This document shows, piece by piece, positions 1-13,624 of a stretch of 31,613 nucleotides of DNA. Source of the DNA: Fomitopsis serialis (Eukaryota; Basidiomycota; Agaricomycetes; Polyporales; Fomitopsidaceae); assembly GCF_022376445.1 (NCBI RefSeq), contig NW_025955394.1, positions 1 to 31,613 of the forward strand, given 5' to 3'. The notes below the pieces were generated by a model. The model ran no database searches, was not told the origin of the DNA, and worked only from the letters and a program-made list of their open reading frames with translations. A program made the position numbers and the translations under genes. How positions within the stretch are numbered: the stretch's first letter is position 1; the number at the start of each line of letters is the position of its first letter.

Positions 1-773
1 GCACTAGACGTAGATACATACCTTAGACTACGGCGGGTACGAGCCCGTTGAATGGCAAGATCATGGTCAACTGCTGGCGACGTCGGCGGTGATTATGTCC
101 AGACGCGGACGTCCGTAGATCAAAATGAATATTACATGTGTACCCTGAGGGTTGGACTGCTTAGTCCGTAGACTGTCCCTGGTCAGTTGCTGGCTATCTT
201 CCTGACGCTCTGTTCGCTTCAGCTGAGATGGCGTCACTGAGAGTAGTGACTCACATATGCAGTGGTTAGGTTCACGACGTCAATTGCCCAGTAATTCGGA
301 GAATCTCTGGTGATCGATGGGATTCAATATTCAATGCTTCTGCTACTAGTAGTATAGCAGCACGAAGTTCATGACGGATGTGTGTTCGTTTGAGCAGCTG
401 CCAGACCTCCAATACAGACCTCGCTGATCATCTGCTTGTCAGGAGTGTACAGGTTTACTACGTGAGCAGCACGAAGTCGGAATTCCCATCCGTGCCTGCT
501 AATATCAGGCTAGCGCCGTTTTGCACTCGGCCTGGGCTCGACCCACCTCGTACTACTTACCTTCGGTAGGTCCAAGCACCACGATGTGTCGTGGAATCTT
601 GTATCGCTTGTAACCAAGTCGCGCAAAGGCGAACATAGTGAGTCGTGACCAGATAGAAACTCCAAACCAATTGTCCCGAGTCTCTAATACACCTAGATTG
701 ATCGACGTCACTAGTGCAAATCGCCGACTCAACACTGGACCAGTTGTCGCGCTAACATCCCAACTATTCAGCT
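1..773. other. No gene seen; 3' flank of F-box gene
   Basis: Only short open frames with no recognisable domain occur here on either strand. The stretch lies downstream of the stop codon of the minus-strand F-box gene, so its right end (about 550-773) probably holds that gene's 3' UTR. No tRNA, repeat or transposon signature was seen. Confidence 0.5.
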
Positions 774-1969
774 TCAAGCAGCCTCTTCGATGGGCCCCTC
801 CAGACACCTCTGCGGGCCGTCGGTGGTGAGCCAAAACGCTCTGAACGGCATCTCCTTTGGTGGCGTGCAAGACATCATGACACGAGCGCCAGCGCCGATG
901 GAAACCCGAAGATACGTCCTCAGTTCTTGCGTCAAGCCTTCCAGGTACGTGTCGTACTTCGCCATGCTCGTCGTGAGATCCTCCCTGCTGTAGCTGATGC
1001 TGCCAGTGCCGAAGTCGATGCATTCGAGCATCAGCCGGACGAGTACGTATGGATTCAGCCGGTGCAGAGCTGCGATGGCCTCGTCCCAGCGCTTCCACTG
1101 CTCCTGTACGGCCACGAGGTCTTCGCCCCGCGACCCTTCGGCGAGGTCGCAGAACATGATGCGGAGTTCGCGGAACTCTGGGGAAAACTTGCTGGACAGG
1201 ATTGCCAGTGCATCGTCTTTGCGCAGGATACTGCCGACGCGAAGTTGGACCACCAACAGCCTCTTGAGGCTGGAGAGGTCGAGGATGGGAGCTATCGCAA
1301 TCACGTAGATGTCAGGGACACGCTTTGCCCGTCACATGCTCTGAACTCACTGGGAGGCCTCGTATTTTCCGGCTCCGTCACCGTAATGTCTTGCAGATCC
1401 AGCTCGACCATGTCCGTGAAGTCAGTCAGGAACCTCCGCAGCATACCCCGTCCTTCGAACCACACTGTCCGCAACACCAAGGTGCGGATTCGCGGTGCCA
1501 GAGCGTGGATGCTCATCCTAGCCTTCGGTGGCATCGCAATGTAGAGTCGAAGCCAGTCATACCAAGGATTGCCCTCCAGCCCGCGCGGAAGTCCCTTCGC
1601 CCAGATCACGTTGAACATCTGCAGCGTATCGACTCTGATCAGTTCCGGGACCACCTGAGGTAGCTTGTCGTCGAGCCACTGAGCCTGTGCAGCCGCGTCG
1701 GGTTCAGCATGGAAGAACGCACTCCGCCCGAGGTTCAGGATGCTGATGTACCGCAGCGGGTGCGTGGTGTACGGTGCCTGCAAATTCGCGAGCGTCTCGC
1801 AGTCCTGCTCGCAGTGCAGGTGTGCCTGCACGTTGCGGAAGATGTGCACGCGCGTGCAACATAGCCATGCGTGGCATGTCAGGCTGCAGGCTTCTAACGA
1901 AGCACGGTCGTTCCAGAGATGGTCGATGGCGCGATCCCACACTTCGAGTGGTAGGCGCGGCGGCATCAT
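774..1969 (-). CDS. F-box domain protein, two exons, 378 aa
   Basis: Exons are 1351-1969 and 774-1291. They flank a 59-nt intron (donor GTGAGT, acceptor GATAG) that joins in phase 1 and gives 378 aa. The N-terminus carries an F-box (about residues 4-45): LPLEVWDRAIDHLWNDR, then LEACSLTCHAWL. This is the usual Agaricomycete pattern of LP-EV-D-IIDHL followed by ACSLVC-AWL. F-box proteins bind Skp1 and present substrates to SCF ubiquitin ligases. The rest is leucine-rich, with degenerate LRR-like stretches and no clear catalytic motif. The start is the first of two adjacent ATGs just before the F-box. The architecture differs from the F-box gene at 26015-27628, so the two are not close paralogues. 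The substrate cannot be told. Confidence 0.82.
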
Positions 1970-2593
1970 GGCGAACTGCAAAGCTTCTTCACCGTCAGTA
2001 TTCTCATAGTCACCGAGACGACAGCGAGAATGCTTACAGGAAGGCTATCCAGGATGTATAGACCAGATCGGTACAAGGGATGACGACGCTCTACCGAACA
2101 AGGTTAATGGGAGCCGGGCCCAGAGTTGAAGGAAGTACTCAACGAAGAAACTGATCGACAGCCTCTTGTCAAGGTTTCCGCACCTGGAAAACCTGGTGGA
2201 TAAGTAAGGTGGCCACTGAGGATGCCTGATGGTATGGAGGATGCCAAGCTTGAGGGGATGCTGAAGCTTCCTCCCATTTCATTCACGACCACCGTCTTGC
2301 TTATATCAACACCGTGGGCGCCTGATAGCACCAACATCGTGTCAGTCAGAAACGTAACGGACAAAGGAGCGCAAGCAGACAAAGGAAACTCACAACTCGT
2401 GTCGGAGGCATGGCAGAACGCGTGCACACGGACTGGCGAGACTCACGTCGACGTCAGATGAGAGCAATGGGATTCAGCAGTACTGAAAACTGCGAATATT
2501 GTACTATGTCTACATCAACACATTATTGGCTATGATACTGCGCACGTCCCCCAACCTACATGATGAACTCGTTGATTCATAAAAGCGAAATTT
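1970..2593. other. Intergenic, no gene seen
   Basis: This is the 5' flank of the F-box gene and the 3' flank of the Hsp110 gene, both on the minus strand. A 107-codon minus frame at 2104-2427 has no recognisable motif and no supporting splice structure, so I do not call it. Confidence 0.45.
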
Positions 2594-5472
2594 CTAGTCG
2601 ACGTCCATCTCAGAAGGTCCCTGAGGCTCCTTAGGGGCCTCGCCCTCCTGCTGAGGCGGCTGCTGGGCATTAGGAGTCTCTGTGCCGCTCTTAGGCGTCT
2701 GCGTGCCCGGCGTTTCCACCTTTGGAGGCTTGGGCTTGGGCTTGGTGAGGATAGGCGTCGAGAAGTAGATGATGTCGTCCTTCTTCTTGAGCACGTCCGC
2801 GGCGGTGAGGACCGGGTCGACGTCCTTCGGGCGCTCAGACTGGCGCGCGATTTGGTCCTCGAGCCACTGCTGGATCGTCGCGCACCTCTCGACGACCGCC
2901 TGCTTGTCCTTGTCGTCGATGTGCGAGTACTTCTCGTCCGTCGACGTCGCCTCGGACATGTAGCGGTTGATCGTCTCACGCAGCTGGCTTATCACCGCCG
3001 ACCGCTGCTCTGCCTCCTTGTAGCGGTTCGTGATCGGGTCGCCGAGCTTCTTGAGCACGTCGAGCCGCTCGACGTACGCGGACTTGGTCGCGTCCTCGCC
3101 CTCCTCGCTGTAGAGCCAGTCTTCGGCTTCCTGGAGAGCCTTGAGGAGAGTCTCCTTCTCGTGCGCCTTGACGTAGACAGCATAGCGCTCGTCCAGGCGA
3201 CCGCGCATGTCGTAGACGTACTCCTCAAGAGCGTTTTTGCGGTCCTGTGAAATGCACATCAGCATTGGATTGTACGCAAACAGCGGCAACACCGACTGAC
3301 CTCGGTGTCCAGGACAAGCTTGTCGGCAGCGTGCATCTCGGCTTCCTGCTCCTTGAGCTTCTCGAGGATAGAAGGGTCCAAGGAGGTCGAGCCCCAAACG
3401 AAGGGGACGTCTACTTTCCTGGTGTTCTTCTTCTTCTTGGGCTGCTCCGCCCCCTCACCATCCACCTGCATTGGCTCGTCGACCTCCTCGACGACCTCGA
3501 TGTAGACCTGTTCGAAGGTGACGACGCCGTGCTGGTTCAGGCGCGTACGCACGCGCACAGTCGAGTGGTCGCCATTCTCGTTCGGGCCGACGTCCTTCGC
3601 CGTGAACTTCGCGATCCAGGGGTTGATCCCGCCAGGAAGGACCGACGGGTCCGCGTACGCGACCTCGATCTCGAACGGCTGCTTGCGGTAGAAAGTGAGC
3701 GCCTTCGTCGACGGGAGCCCGTTGCCCTTCGGGAACACGAGCAGCTCATTGTCCTCGTCGGTCTCATCCGGCTGGCGCTCCCACTGGAACTTGACCCCGT
3801 ACGACGAGATGTCGTGCATCGAGAAGTCCCGCACGCGGAAGATCGGCGAGAGCATCGCGCACGCGAACGTCGCACCCCGCGCCGCGGCCTCGTCCTGGTT
3901 CAGCGTCGTCATCAACACCTTGCCCTCAAACACCGACTGGATCTTCGCCCGGACCGCCGGAATGCGCGTGCCCCCGCCGACGAGCTCGATCGCATCGATC
4001 TGCTCCAGCGTGAGGCCCGATGCCGTGAGTGCCTCTTGGATGGGCGCGGGGATGCGGTTCAGCACGCCCTCGATGAGCCCCTCGTACTCCTCGCGCGTCA
4101 GGCGGGACGACGCGTCGATATCGTTCATGATCGACTCCACGTTCAACGGCGCCTCCGCGTTCGCAGAGAGCACCTTCTTCACCTTGTCGCAGCCTGCGGC
4201 GAGGCGGAACATCGCTTTCGGGCTCGACAATACGTCGATCTTGTACTTCTCTTTGAACTCCGTGGCGAAGTGCCGAACGAGGGCGTAGTCGATGTCGCGG
4301 CCGCCCGCATGGCGGTCGTACGCGGTGGCCTTAACATCGAGCCGGCCCTTGGAGAACGCGACGACGGCGCAAGAGGTGGAGGAGTGGCCGACGTCGACGA
4401 ACACGACATGGCGGGGGTTGTCTAGCTCGGGCAGATCAGATTTCGTGATACCGTAGCCGAAGGCGACGGCGGTCGTGTCGTTGATGAGACGAAGGCAGTT
4501 GAGTCCAGCAATCTGCGCTGCGTCAAGCGTCGCACGTCGCTGGACATCAGTGAACCACCCAGGGACGGTGATGACGACGTCGGAGACGCCAGTCTTGAGC
4601 TCATTTGCAGCGATGTCGCGCAGCTTGCCCAGGTACATGGCAGTGAGCTGGGTGACGGAGAATTGCCGTTGTTCGCCTGCGTAGGTCACCTATAGAGAAC
4701 AGTCAGTCCTTCCGATACTGACCAATTCATACTGAGGATTTTGGCGTAAGTCTCCAGTGAATCCCTAGTAGGCCTCCATCTGACTCGTCATCCCATGTCA
4801 GACCCATATACGCGAGGCACCAGATCGGCACGATCGTATGTTCTGCACTCGCGAGCGTATTGCTCACGGACAAGTACAATAACGGCATGACGGTGAATGC
4901 TCCGAGTCCTTGTCGAGATCAACGCTCCTCCACGCGATCCATGACAGTCACCCAACCCTGGTGTCGTCAGTGGTACCCGGGGCAGCACTATGCTGCTCAA
5001 CTATCGGTTTTGTTTCCGGAAATCTCCTGCCCAAACCCTCGAAACGGCACTCGAACTCACCTGGACGCCAACGCTGCCGTTCACATCTAAGAGTGTAGCA
5101 TTGTGGAACTTCTTCTCTACTTCGTGGACTTCAGGATCGCTGAATGTACGACCGATGAGCCGCTTCAGGCCACCGACGGTATTGCGGAAGTTGGAGGTCT
5201 CTAGCGTTTTTGCAGCCTCCCCAATTGCGCGCTGCTTCGGACCAAAAGAAACGAGTGATCTGCGATCCTGCACATAAGTATGTAGCTCACAACGCGCTGA
5301 GAGTTATCGACATACGGCGTGGCGCGATTTGAGACTTCATTGACAATGATATCGATTCCGCGGTGTCGCGCGACACCGATCTGCGGGAATTATCAGTATA
5401 AAAACATGACTATCAAGGTAGCTTGCGCACTTTGCTGTGCAGCGAACCGAAGTCTATGCCGACGACGGACAT
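2594..5472 (-). CDS. SSE1: Hsp110/Sse1-type Hsp70 chaperone, five exons, 781 aa
   Basis: Exons are 5431-5472, 5316-5380, 5061-5259, 3301-4689 and 2594-3244. All junctions are GT-AG and in phase, for 781 aa, which is normal for fungal Sse1. The protein starts MSVVGIDFGSLHSK, and exon 2 continues IGVARHRGIDIIVNEVSNRA, the hallmark N-terminus of Hsp110. The ATPase domain (about residues 1-390) shows VVITVPGWFTDVQRRA, the DVGHSSTS phosphate loop (about 201-208) and IELVGGGTRIPAV. Next come a beta-sandwich domain with an acidic/lysine-rich insert (about 500-530) and a helical C-terminal domain ending in a PKPKPP linker and EMDVD. Sse1 is the cytosolic nucleotide-exchange factor and holdase for Hsp70 and works with Hsp90. 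Intron 3 is unusually long (371 nt). A heat-shock element lies 106-160 bp upstream. Confidence 0.96.
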
Positions 5473-5577
5473 GATGGAGGTAGCGAAAGACGGAGAATGA
5501 GAGTCGTAACGCGTCGATCGTGCAGAGCACGCTTTTACGCGCCCAAAAATGCGAGCGATGGTGCGGCGCCTACGGGA

Positions 5578-5632
5578 GTTCGCCAGAGTTCGCCTCAGTT
5601 CGTCTGTATTCCAGACGGTTCGTCGCTCTTCC
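5578..5632 (-). promoter_or_regulatory. Step-type heat-shock element, six units
   Basis: On the plus strand TTC occurs at 5579, 5589, 5599, 5609, 5619 and 5629, each as an nTTCn pentamer separated by exactly five bases. This reads as six nGAAn units in the gene's own orientation. Direct nTTCn-(5 bp)-nTTCn repeats are the step-type element bound by yeast heat-shock factor. The array sits 106-160 bp upstream of the Hsp110 ATG, the expected place for HSF control. No GAA units fill the gaps, so it is not the continuous inverted type. Confidence 0.8.
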
Positions 5633-5890
5633 AAACATGCAGGCGTGCAGGCCGGCGCGTGCATCGATATCGCGCGCATCGCCTCCTCGAGGCACAGACC
5701 ACACTGCCAGTGTAACAACAACATTCGAGCTGCGAACGAAGTACGACAAACCCGAGTACTTGGAAGGTTTTTATGTAACGCGTGTTTCTATACACACATG
5801 AGGCAAACTTGCACATCACTACTATCTACCGCAGGTACAAATCTCGTTTCCGCGTCCGTCCAAGACACGCAGGAACATTACCACCTAATT

Positions 5891-8726
<2,836 letters not shown>

Positions 8727-8819
8727 CCTTGCAATGTGCGTCGGTGTGTTGAATTTTCTGTGATCTCTGTGCAGGAGGATGGAGCGACAAGCTAATCTGG
8801 TGAAGATCAGCCTTTGCAT
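8727..8819 (-). CDS. In-frame 31-aa N-terminal extension of LysRS, likely mitochondrial presequence
   Basis: The frame of LysRS exon 1 stays open upstream to an ATG at 8819, adding 31 residues that begin MQRLIFTRLACRSILLHR. It contains six Arg and one Lys against one Asp, with Leu/Ile/Phe spaced among them. This is what a mitochondrial matrix-targeting presequence looks like. The upstream ATG has a poor context (T at -3, C at +4), whereas ATG 8726 is strong, so leaky scanning could yield both a mitochondrial (617 aa) and a cytosolic (586 aa) enzyme. Whether the transcript reaches 8819 cannot be seen. Confidence 0.6.
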
Positions 8820-9022
8820 CCAGTCTTTTTGCGCGCACACCGCGCCGAGTCACGTCCCCACGAGTGGAGGTATGGCTTATGTAAGACACGCGATCGAAGG
8901 CTGGCGAGATCTCAGATTTGGCGGTGCGTGAATATTGAAGGTCCGTCAGGATCCCCGCATTAGGCGCCTAAGTCCGCACTGCTCAAGCAGTAGCGGTGAA
9001 CACCTCGCCTCTGACCACCACC
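8727..9022. promoter_or_regulatory. Divergent promoter, LysRS / Ariadne RBR ligase
   Basis: These 296 bp separate the LysRS ATG (8726, minus) from the RBR ligase ATG (9023, plus) and must hold both 5' flanks. The RBR start has a good context (CCACCATGT). Two symmetric elements lie close to the RBR side: a perfect 12-bp palindrome TTAGGCGCCTAA at 8960-8971, and ACTGCT-CA-AGCAGT at 8978-8991. Binding proteins are unknown. The left third may be transcribed and translated as the LysRS presequence. Confidence 0.65.
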
Positions 9023-11068
9023 ATGTCTTCCGCTGACGAGTACTCCGACGACGACATCGGCTATTATGATGAGGACGACGATGAGATGCTCGTCGACGAC
9101 GACGGTAAGTGTGGTACCGCTGCCGCTCGTCCTAGGGTGCTGATAAAGCTACCCCAGGGTCTGCTTCTGAGATGGAGCTCGACCCTCTGAACGACTTCAA
9201 CGAAGGGTCCTCACGGAAGAAGATCTACGAGGTTGACTACGAGAGCCTTTCCCAAGGCGATGTCGAGAAGCAAATGCAGGGCGATGTAGACTACATTACC
9301 AGCATATTCGGTGTCACAGTACGTGTCTGTCGTGCACATCCCTGACCGGTGCTAACCCGACTAGTCGGACGTGGCATCCCTGCTATTACGGCACTTTGAC
9401 TGGAACAAGGAGAAGCTCATAGAAAAGTACATGGACAATGCTACGACAGTCTCTGTAGCTGCGGGTATCACGCCTCCGGAGAAGGCGCCGAGGCGACCCG
9501 CTGCCTCCGGTGGGCGTTTGCACTCATCCTCTGAGTTGTCGAAAGAGAGCCTAATAGGTCCGCGCCGTTCTTCGCGGCGTACCGCTCCTGCAGCCACCAA
9601 GTCTGGCAAGTCCAAGCTCCTGGAACGCGCCACTCCGCCCGCGCGGAACGAGCCGTTCGTCTGCCCGATTTGCTTCGATGACAGTCAAACGGAATTCCTG
9701 TCGATGGTTTGTGACCACAAGTTCTGCAACGGCTGCTGGGCTGCATACATCGAGAGCAAGGTCAAGACCGAGGCGGAAAGCCGGATCACCTGCATGGCTG
9801 AAGACTGCGATGTCGTCGCGCCGAACGCGTTCGTCAAGCAAGCGTTGGCGGAAGATAAGGGAACATGGGAGCGCTTCGAAGAGCTGCTCGTGCGACACTA
9901 CGTCTCTCACAGGCCGGAGCTCAAGTACTGTCCTTATCCGTCGTGCACTCATACCGTGTCGTGTTCGATCACCAAGGCTTCCTTGGCAACGCAAGTTCCT
10001 ATTGTGATCTGTGGCAACGAGGCGACACACAAATTCTGCTTTGGGTGCAATGTTGACAGCGACCATCGGCCGGTCGTGTGTGCCGTCGCGAGGATGTGGC
10101 TACAGAAGTGCCACGATGACAGTGAGACTGCGAACTGGATCAAGAGCAACACCAAGGAGTGTAGCAAGTGCCAGAGCACGATCGAGAAGAATGGGGGATG
10201 CAAGTAAGTACGACAAGTTTTCAATGCGGTGTTTCACTCACTCGTCCCAAGCCATATGACGTGCAAGAAGTGCAAGTATGAGTTCTGTTGGGTCTGTATG
10301 GGTAAGCCTCCTTTGTGCAGGTCACACGATCACGTAATTTTGATTGTACACCAGGCCCGTGGTCAGAGCATGGTACTTCCTGGTACAACTGCAATCGGTT
10401 TGATGAGAAGGCCAGTAAGGATGCTCGCGATGCCCAATCCCGTAGCCGGGCGTCTCTCGAACGCTACCTTCATGTACGTACGCATATATAGTACGTGTGG
10501 ATACATCGTAACGTCGTCATGCAGTACTACAACCGGTGGGCCAACCACGAGCAGTCGAAGAAGCTGTCGGTCGAGTTGTACTCAAAGACGGAGAAGAAGA
10601 TGGAGGAGATGCAGATGACGTCGGAGCTCTCCTGGATCGAGGTCCAGTTCATGAAGAAGGCCGTCGACGAGGTCATCAAGTGCCGCACAACGTTGATGTG
10701 GACCTACGGCATGGCGTACTACCTGGAATTCGGCAACGAGAAGGAACTGTTCGAAGATAACCAGCGGTTTGTCACTCCTTGTCGTTATATGCCTCGTGCT
10801 CATGTCGATTTAGTGACCTCGAGCGTGCCGTGGAGGATCTGTCCGAGCTGATCGAGTCGCCGCTTGACCCCGAAGTCATCAAGACACTCCGTCAGAAGGT
10901 GACTGACCGCACTGTACGTAACCGAGATCATCATGTCGCCCGATTGTTGATTGATTGTGCTCGTAGGTGTATGTTACCAAGCGTAACGAGATCATGCTTG
11001 AAGACACGGCGCGCGGCTTTCTGGACGGACGGTGGTCATGGAATTCTCCTATCGCGGGTCTGGAGTGA
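9023..11068 (+). CDS. Ariadne-type RBR E3 ubiquitin ligase, eight exons, 564 aa
   Basis: Exons are 9023-9104, 9158-9318, 9365-10203, 10252-10301, 10355-10473, 10525-10766, 10814-10913 and 10967-11068, all in phase, with introns of 46-53 nt. The order is an acidic N-terminus rich in Asp/Glu/Tyr, a UBA-like region ([20 protein letters not shown], about residues 86-105), RING1 starting at Cys181 (CPICFDD), the IBR domain (CFGC region) and RING2. RING2 contains KNGGCNHMTC, whose first Cys (residue 360) aligns with the catalytic cysteine of HHARI, and then [11 protein letters not shown] helical Ariadne domain fills the C-terminus (about 400-564). The family takes ubiquitin from E2 as a thioester on RING2 and cooperates with neddylated cullin-RING ligases. 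Intron 3 falls immediately after the catalytic Cys codon. Confidence 0.96.
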
Positions 11069-13624
11069 TTTTCTCACAAGTGTTGTCTCTTTTCATACCG
11101 TTGTACACCGCTGCTTTCTTTCCATCGCTATCTCTCCAGCCTCCTCTCTCCAGCCTCCGACCACATCATCGTTATCTCCCTGCAACTATCCATCCCTCGG
11201 TTCCATCGCACCTCCCCCATAATGATTACCTTGTAAATACATTGTATCTATGGACTTGTACGGCGTGTAGGTTTGTATAAGAGATGATTATCCTGGACGA
11301 GTGTATCCAAAGCACCTGGAAGAATGCTATGCCCTCTGTTGTGTCTTCCTATGTACCATGAGGTACCATGGCTACGGGAGGGAGATCTGTCGATCATCCG
11401 CAGGGTCCTCGCTGATCGCTGCGGTACGTCCACTCTGACCCGCTAATTTCCACATCCTACAGCACACGCAGAATATCCTACGAGTCGCGATTCGCATGTC
11501 GATGTCTTCCGCGCTCGTACCTTCGACCTCAGGCCTCAAGGCCTCACCCTCTACACCCAGGCCGTCAGCGCCACTGCCGTGTGTCCCAAGTGTGTCCTGA
11601 GGCTCCTCGGCATAGCCGAATAGACCGCCGAGTTAAACATCGCACGCAAGCACTGCTTCGGGGGAGAGCGGTCGTCGGGGTTCTAGAGGAAAGGCGAAGC
11701 AGACATTGCCGGTCGTGAAGGACCTGGGGATATTGGGAGAGGGTTTGTGTGGGGAAACAGCAATTACCGGAAGCGATGCTCACGCGATTGCGAAGGTATT
11801 CAAACCCGCCCGCAAGCTGGGCAATTACATTGTCAGGGTAGGGGAGTGGACATCAATGTACATCAGATCGGACGTGCCGCCGATGGCGTTGAGAATCATT
11901 GTCACGCTGAGCAACCAGTAGTAGTATGTACTTTGGCGCTTGGCGCATAGACTGCGCCAAGCGCCAAAGAAATGCATACATAAAAGCAGAGGCTCCCTTA
12001 AAGAGATGGAGATGAGGTGTCGAGTAAGCAAAGGTCGTATTGCACGTACTCGCTGCCTCTCAAGACCCTGCATTCAAGACGCGACCATTCACCGGCAGGT
12101 TATTTTTCAGCACTGGCCAAAAGGCTACACACTGACTCAGTGAGATGTGGTCTGGGGGTTTTGCAAAATAAACTGAGAATTCCGGTAAGGGGTCGCCGCG
12201 AGGACAAGGGGAAATGGCTTACAAGCAAACGAGTCCATAATACGCATAGGTTGCGTATACGACCAAGTGGGAATTTGAGTTTGACCGCACCCGCGGTCTT
12301 GGCTTTTTCGTACGATCCGACTTGGGGTCGGAGGGAACACAACGTACGAGTTTGTGACGCCGTCACAGTGAGACGTGAAGCTCATTGGAACAAACGTCAC
12401 GGCCATGTTCGCGTCAGCGTAGAGCCAGGTTGGTAGTCTGCTCAGATATTTGCACCCCATGGCTCGAGTCAATGGCCGCTCAACGGAAGTGGTTTCATCG
12501 GAAACTCTAGTAATCATGGTGTAGAGGTTAGAACACAGACCTTCGCAACCTGTCACGAAAGGCTACGAACCTTGGGAATGCATCGACTCATCTGCCAAGT
12601 GTCCACTGGCTGTTCTTACGGGCTGAATTGACAGAACCGAATCACGACGTCTCTTCGATCCCTTCGACGTAATTCCTAGTCCGCCGCCTTGGCATGGAGT
12701 CTGGATGCTTCCCCAACAAAAATGATGTACTCGTAGTATGTCCGAGTCGGCGGCCGCAATGTGGTATATTCTGCCAGCACTGGGTCACCGTGCCATTGTC
12801 TGGGATCTGCCTGGGCTCCGGTCAACTGATGAGCGCAAAATGGAATAAATTCATACCTCAAACTGCGGCCCTTCTGGTAGAGAAGGCAGACAGACATCCC
12901 TCGTCCAGGCGTGGGCGATATCAGTAGCTCTTCAAGCCAGTCGGTGGAAATTCTATGAGGACCAGTCACACGTCGTGTCAGTGGGTTATACATAGACTCG
13001 TCAGCGCCACGCGATTTCACGGGGGTAACACGGTTGAGGGACGGACCGGCGACTTGTTAGGCAGCCTCTGATATCGAGTTGGCAAGAAGTGCAATTATTG
13101 GAACAGACTCAGCGCAGGAAGAAATAAATGATTTATACCTTACACTAGTACAGGAACATAGCACGAGCGTACACATGATGTCGATTGTCGTGAAATGGAG
13201 TAAATCGATCCCTCCCTATCCTGTCCACGTGAAGTCCGATTGAGATAATGTCCTATATAGTCAGGCAAGGCAAACGCGTCGTAAACGAGACCGTGTCTAA
13301 TGCGCCCCAAAGAAGGCAACGAAGCAGGAACCCTACTTCAACGCGCGTCAACATGCAGCGGTGTGCCTGTCCAGGGTGCCACTTGCGCCAGGCAGCGTAG
13401 GCAAAGGGAAGCTCCGCAGCCCGCAGCTGCGCGAAAAGCGTGCCCGAAGGGCTCCCGTGGAGGTATAAAGGCAGCAGGTAGACGATTGCAGCATGCATTC
13501 TCTCTCCCTCCTCCTGCAGCCTCGACTTTCGTTGAAGGCGACTACGCACGCCGAAGCTGTGCGAATATTCGTCCCGGATGCTCCGCCATTCGGGCGTGGC
13601 AAGTGATATGTAGGCCGCTGTTTA
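11069..13624. other. Gene-free stretch, 2.5 kb
   Basis: The first part (to about 11280) is AT-richer and includes TTGTAAATACATTG, so it probably holds the RBR ligase 3' UTR. Beyond it, no frame longer than about 140 codons has recognisable content on either strand. The only clear structure is the 17-bp-arm hairpin at 11931-11969. A weak 7-bp-arm hairpin (ATACGCA/TGCGTAT) lies near 12239-12257. No transposon termini or tRNA genes were found. Confidence 0.45.
11931..11969. repeat. Perfect 17-bp inverted repeat, 5-nt loop
   Basis: CTTTGGCGCTTGGCGCA at 11931-11947 is followed by the loop TAGAC and then its exact reverse complement at 11953-11969. Each arm holds two copies of TTGGCGC, so the motif occurs four times in 39 bp. 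The flanks extend the symmetry imperfectly (GTATGTA on the left, ATGCATAC on the right). It could be a relic of a small inverted-repeat element or a stable RNA hairpin; neither can be decided from one copy. Confidence 0.8.

Noticed and set aside
2104..2427. 107-codon minus frame between the F-box and Hsp110 genes
   Set aside because: No recognisable motif, and the position fits UTR sequence.
3247..4425. Plus-strand open frame of 392 codons
   Set aside because: It lies wholly antisense to Hsp110 exon 4. Its Arg/Leu/Asp/Val-rich content is what a GC-rich coding strand gives in reverse, and no domain is visible.
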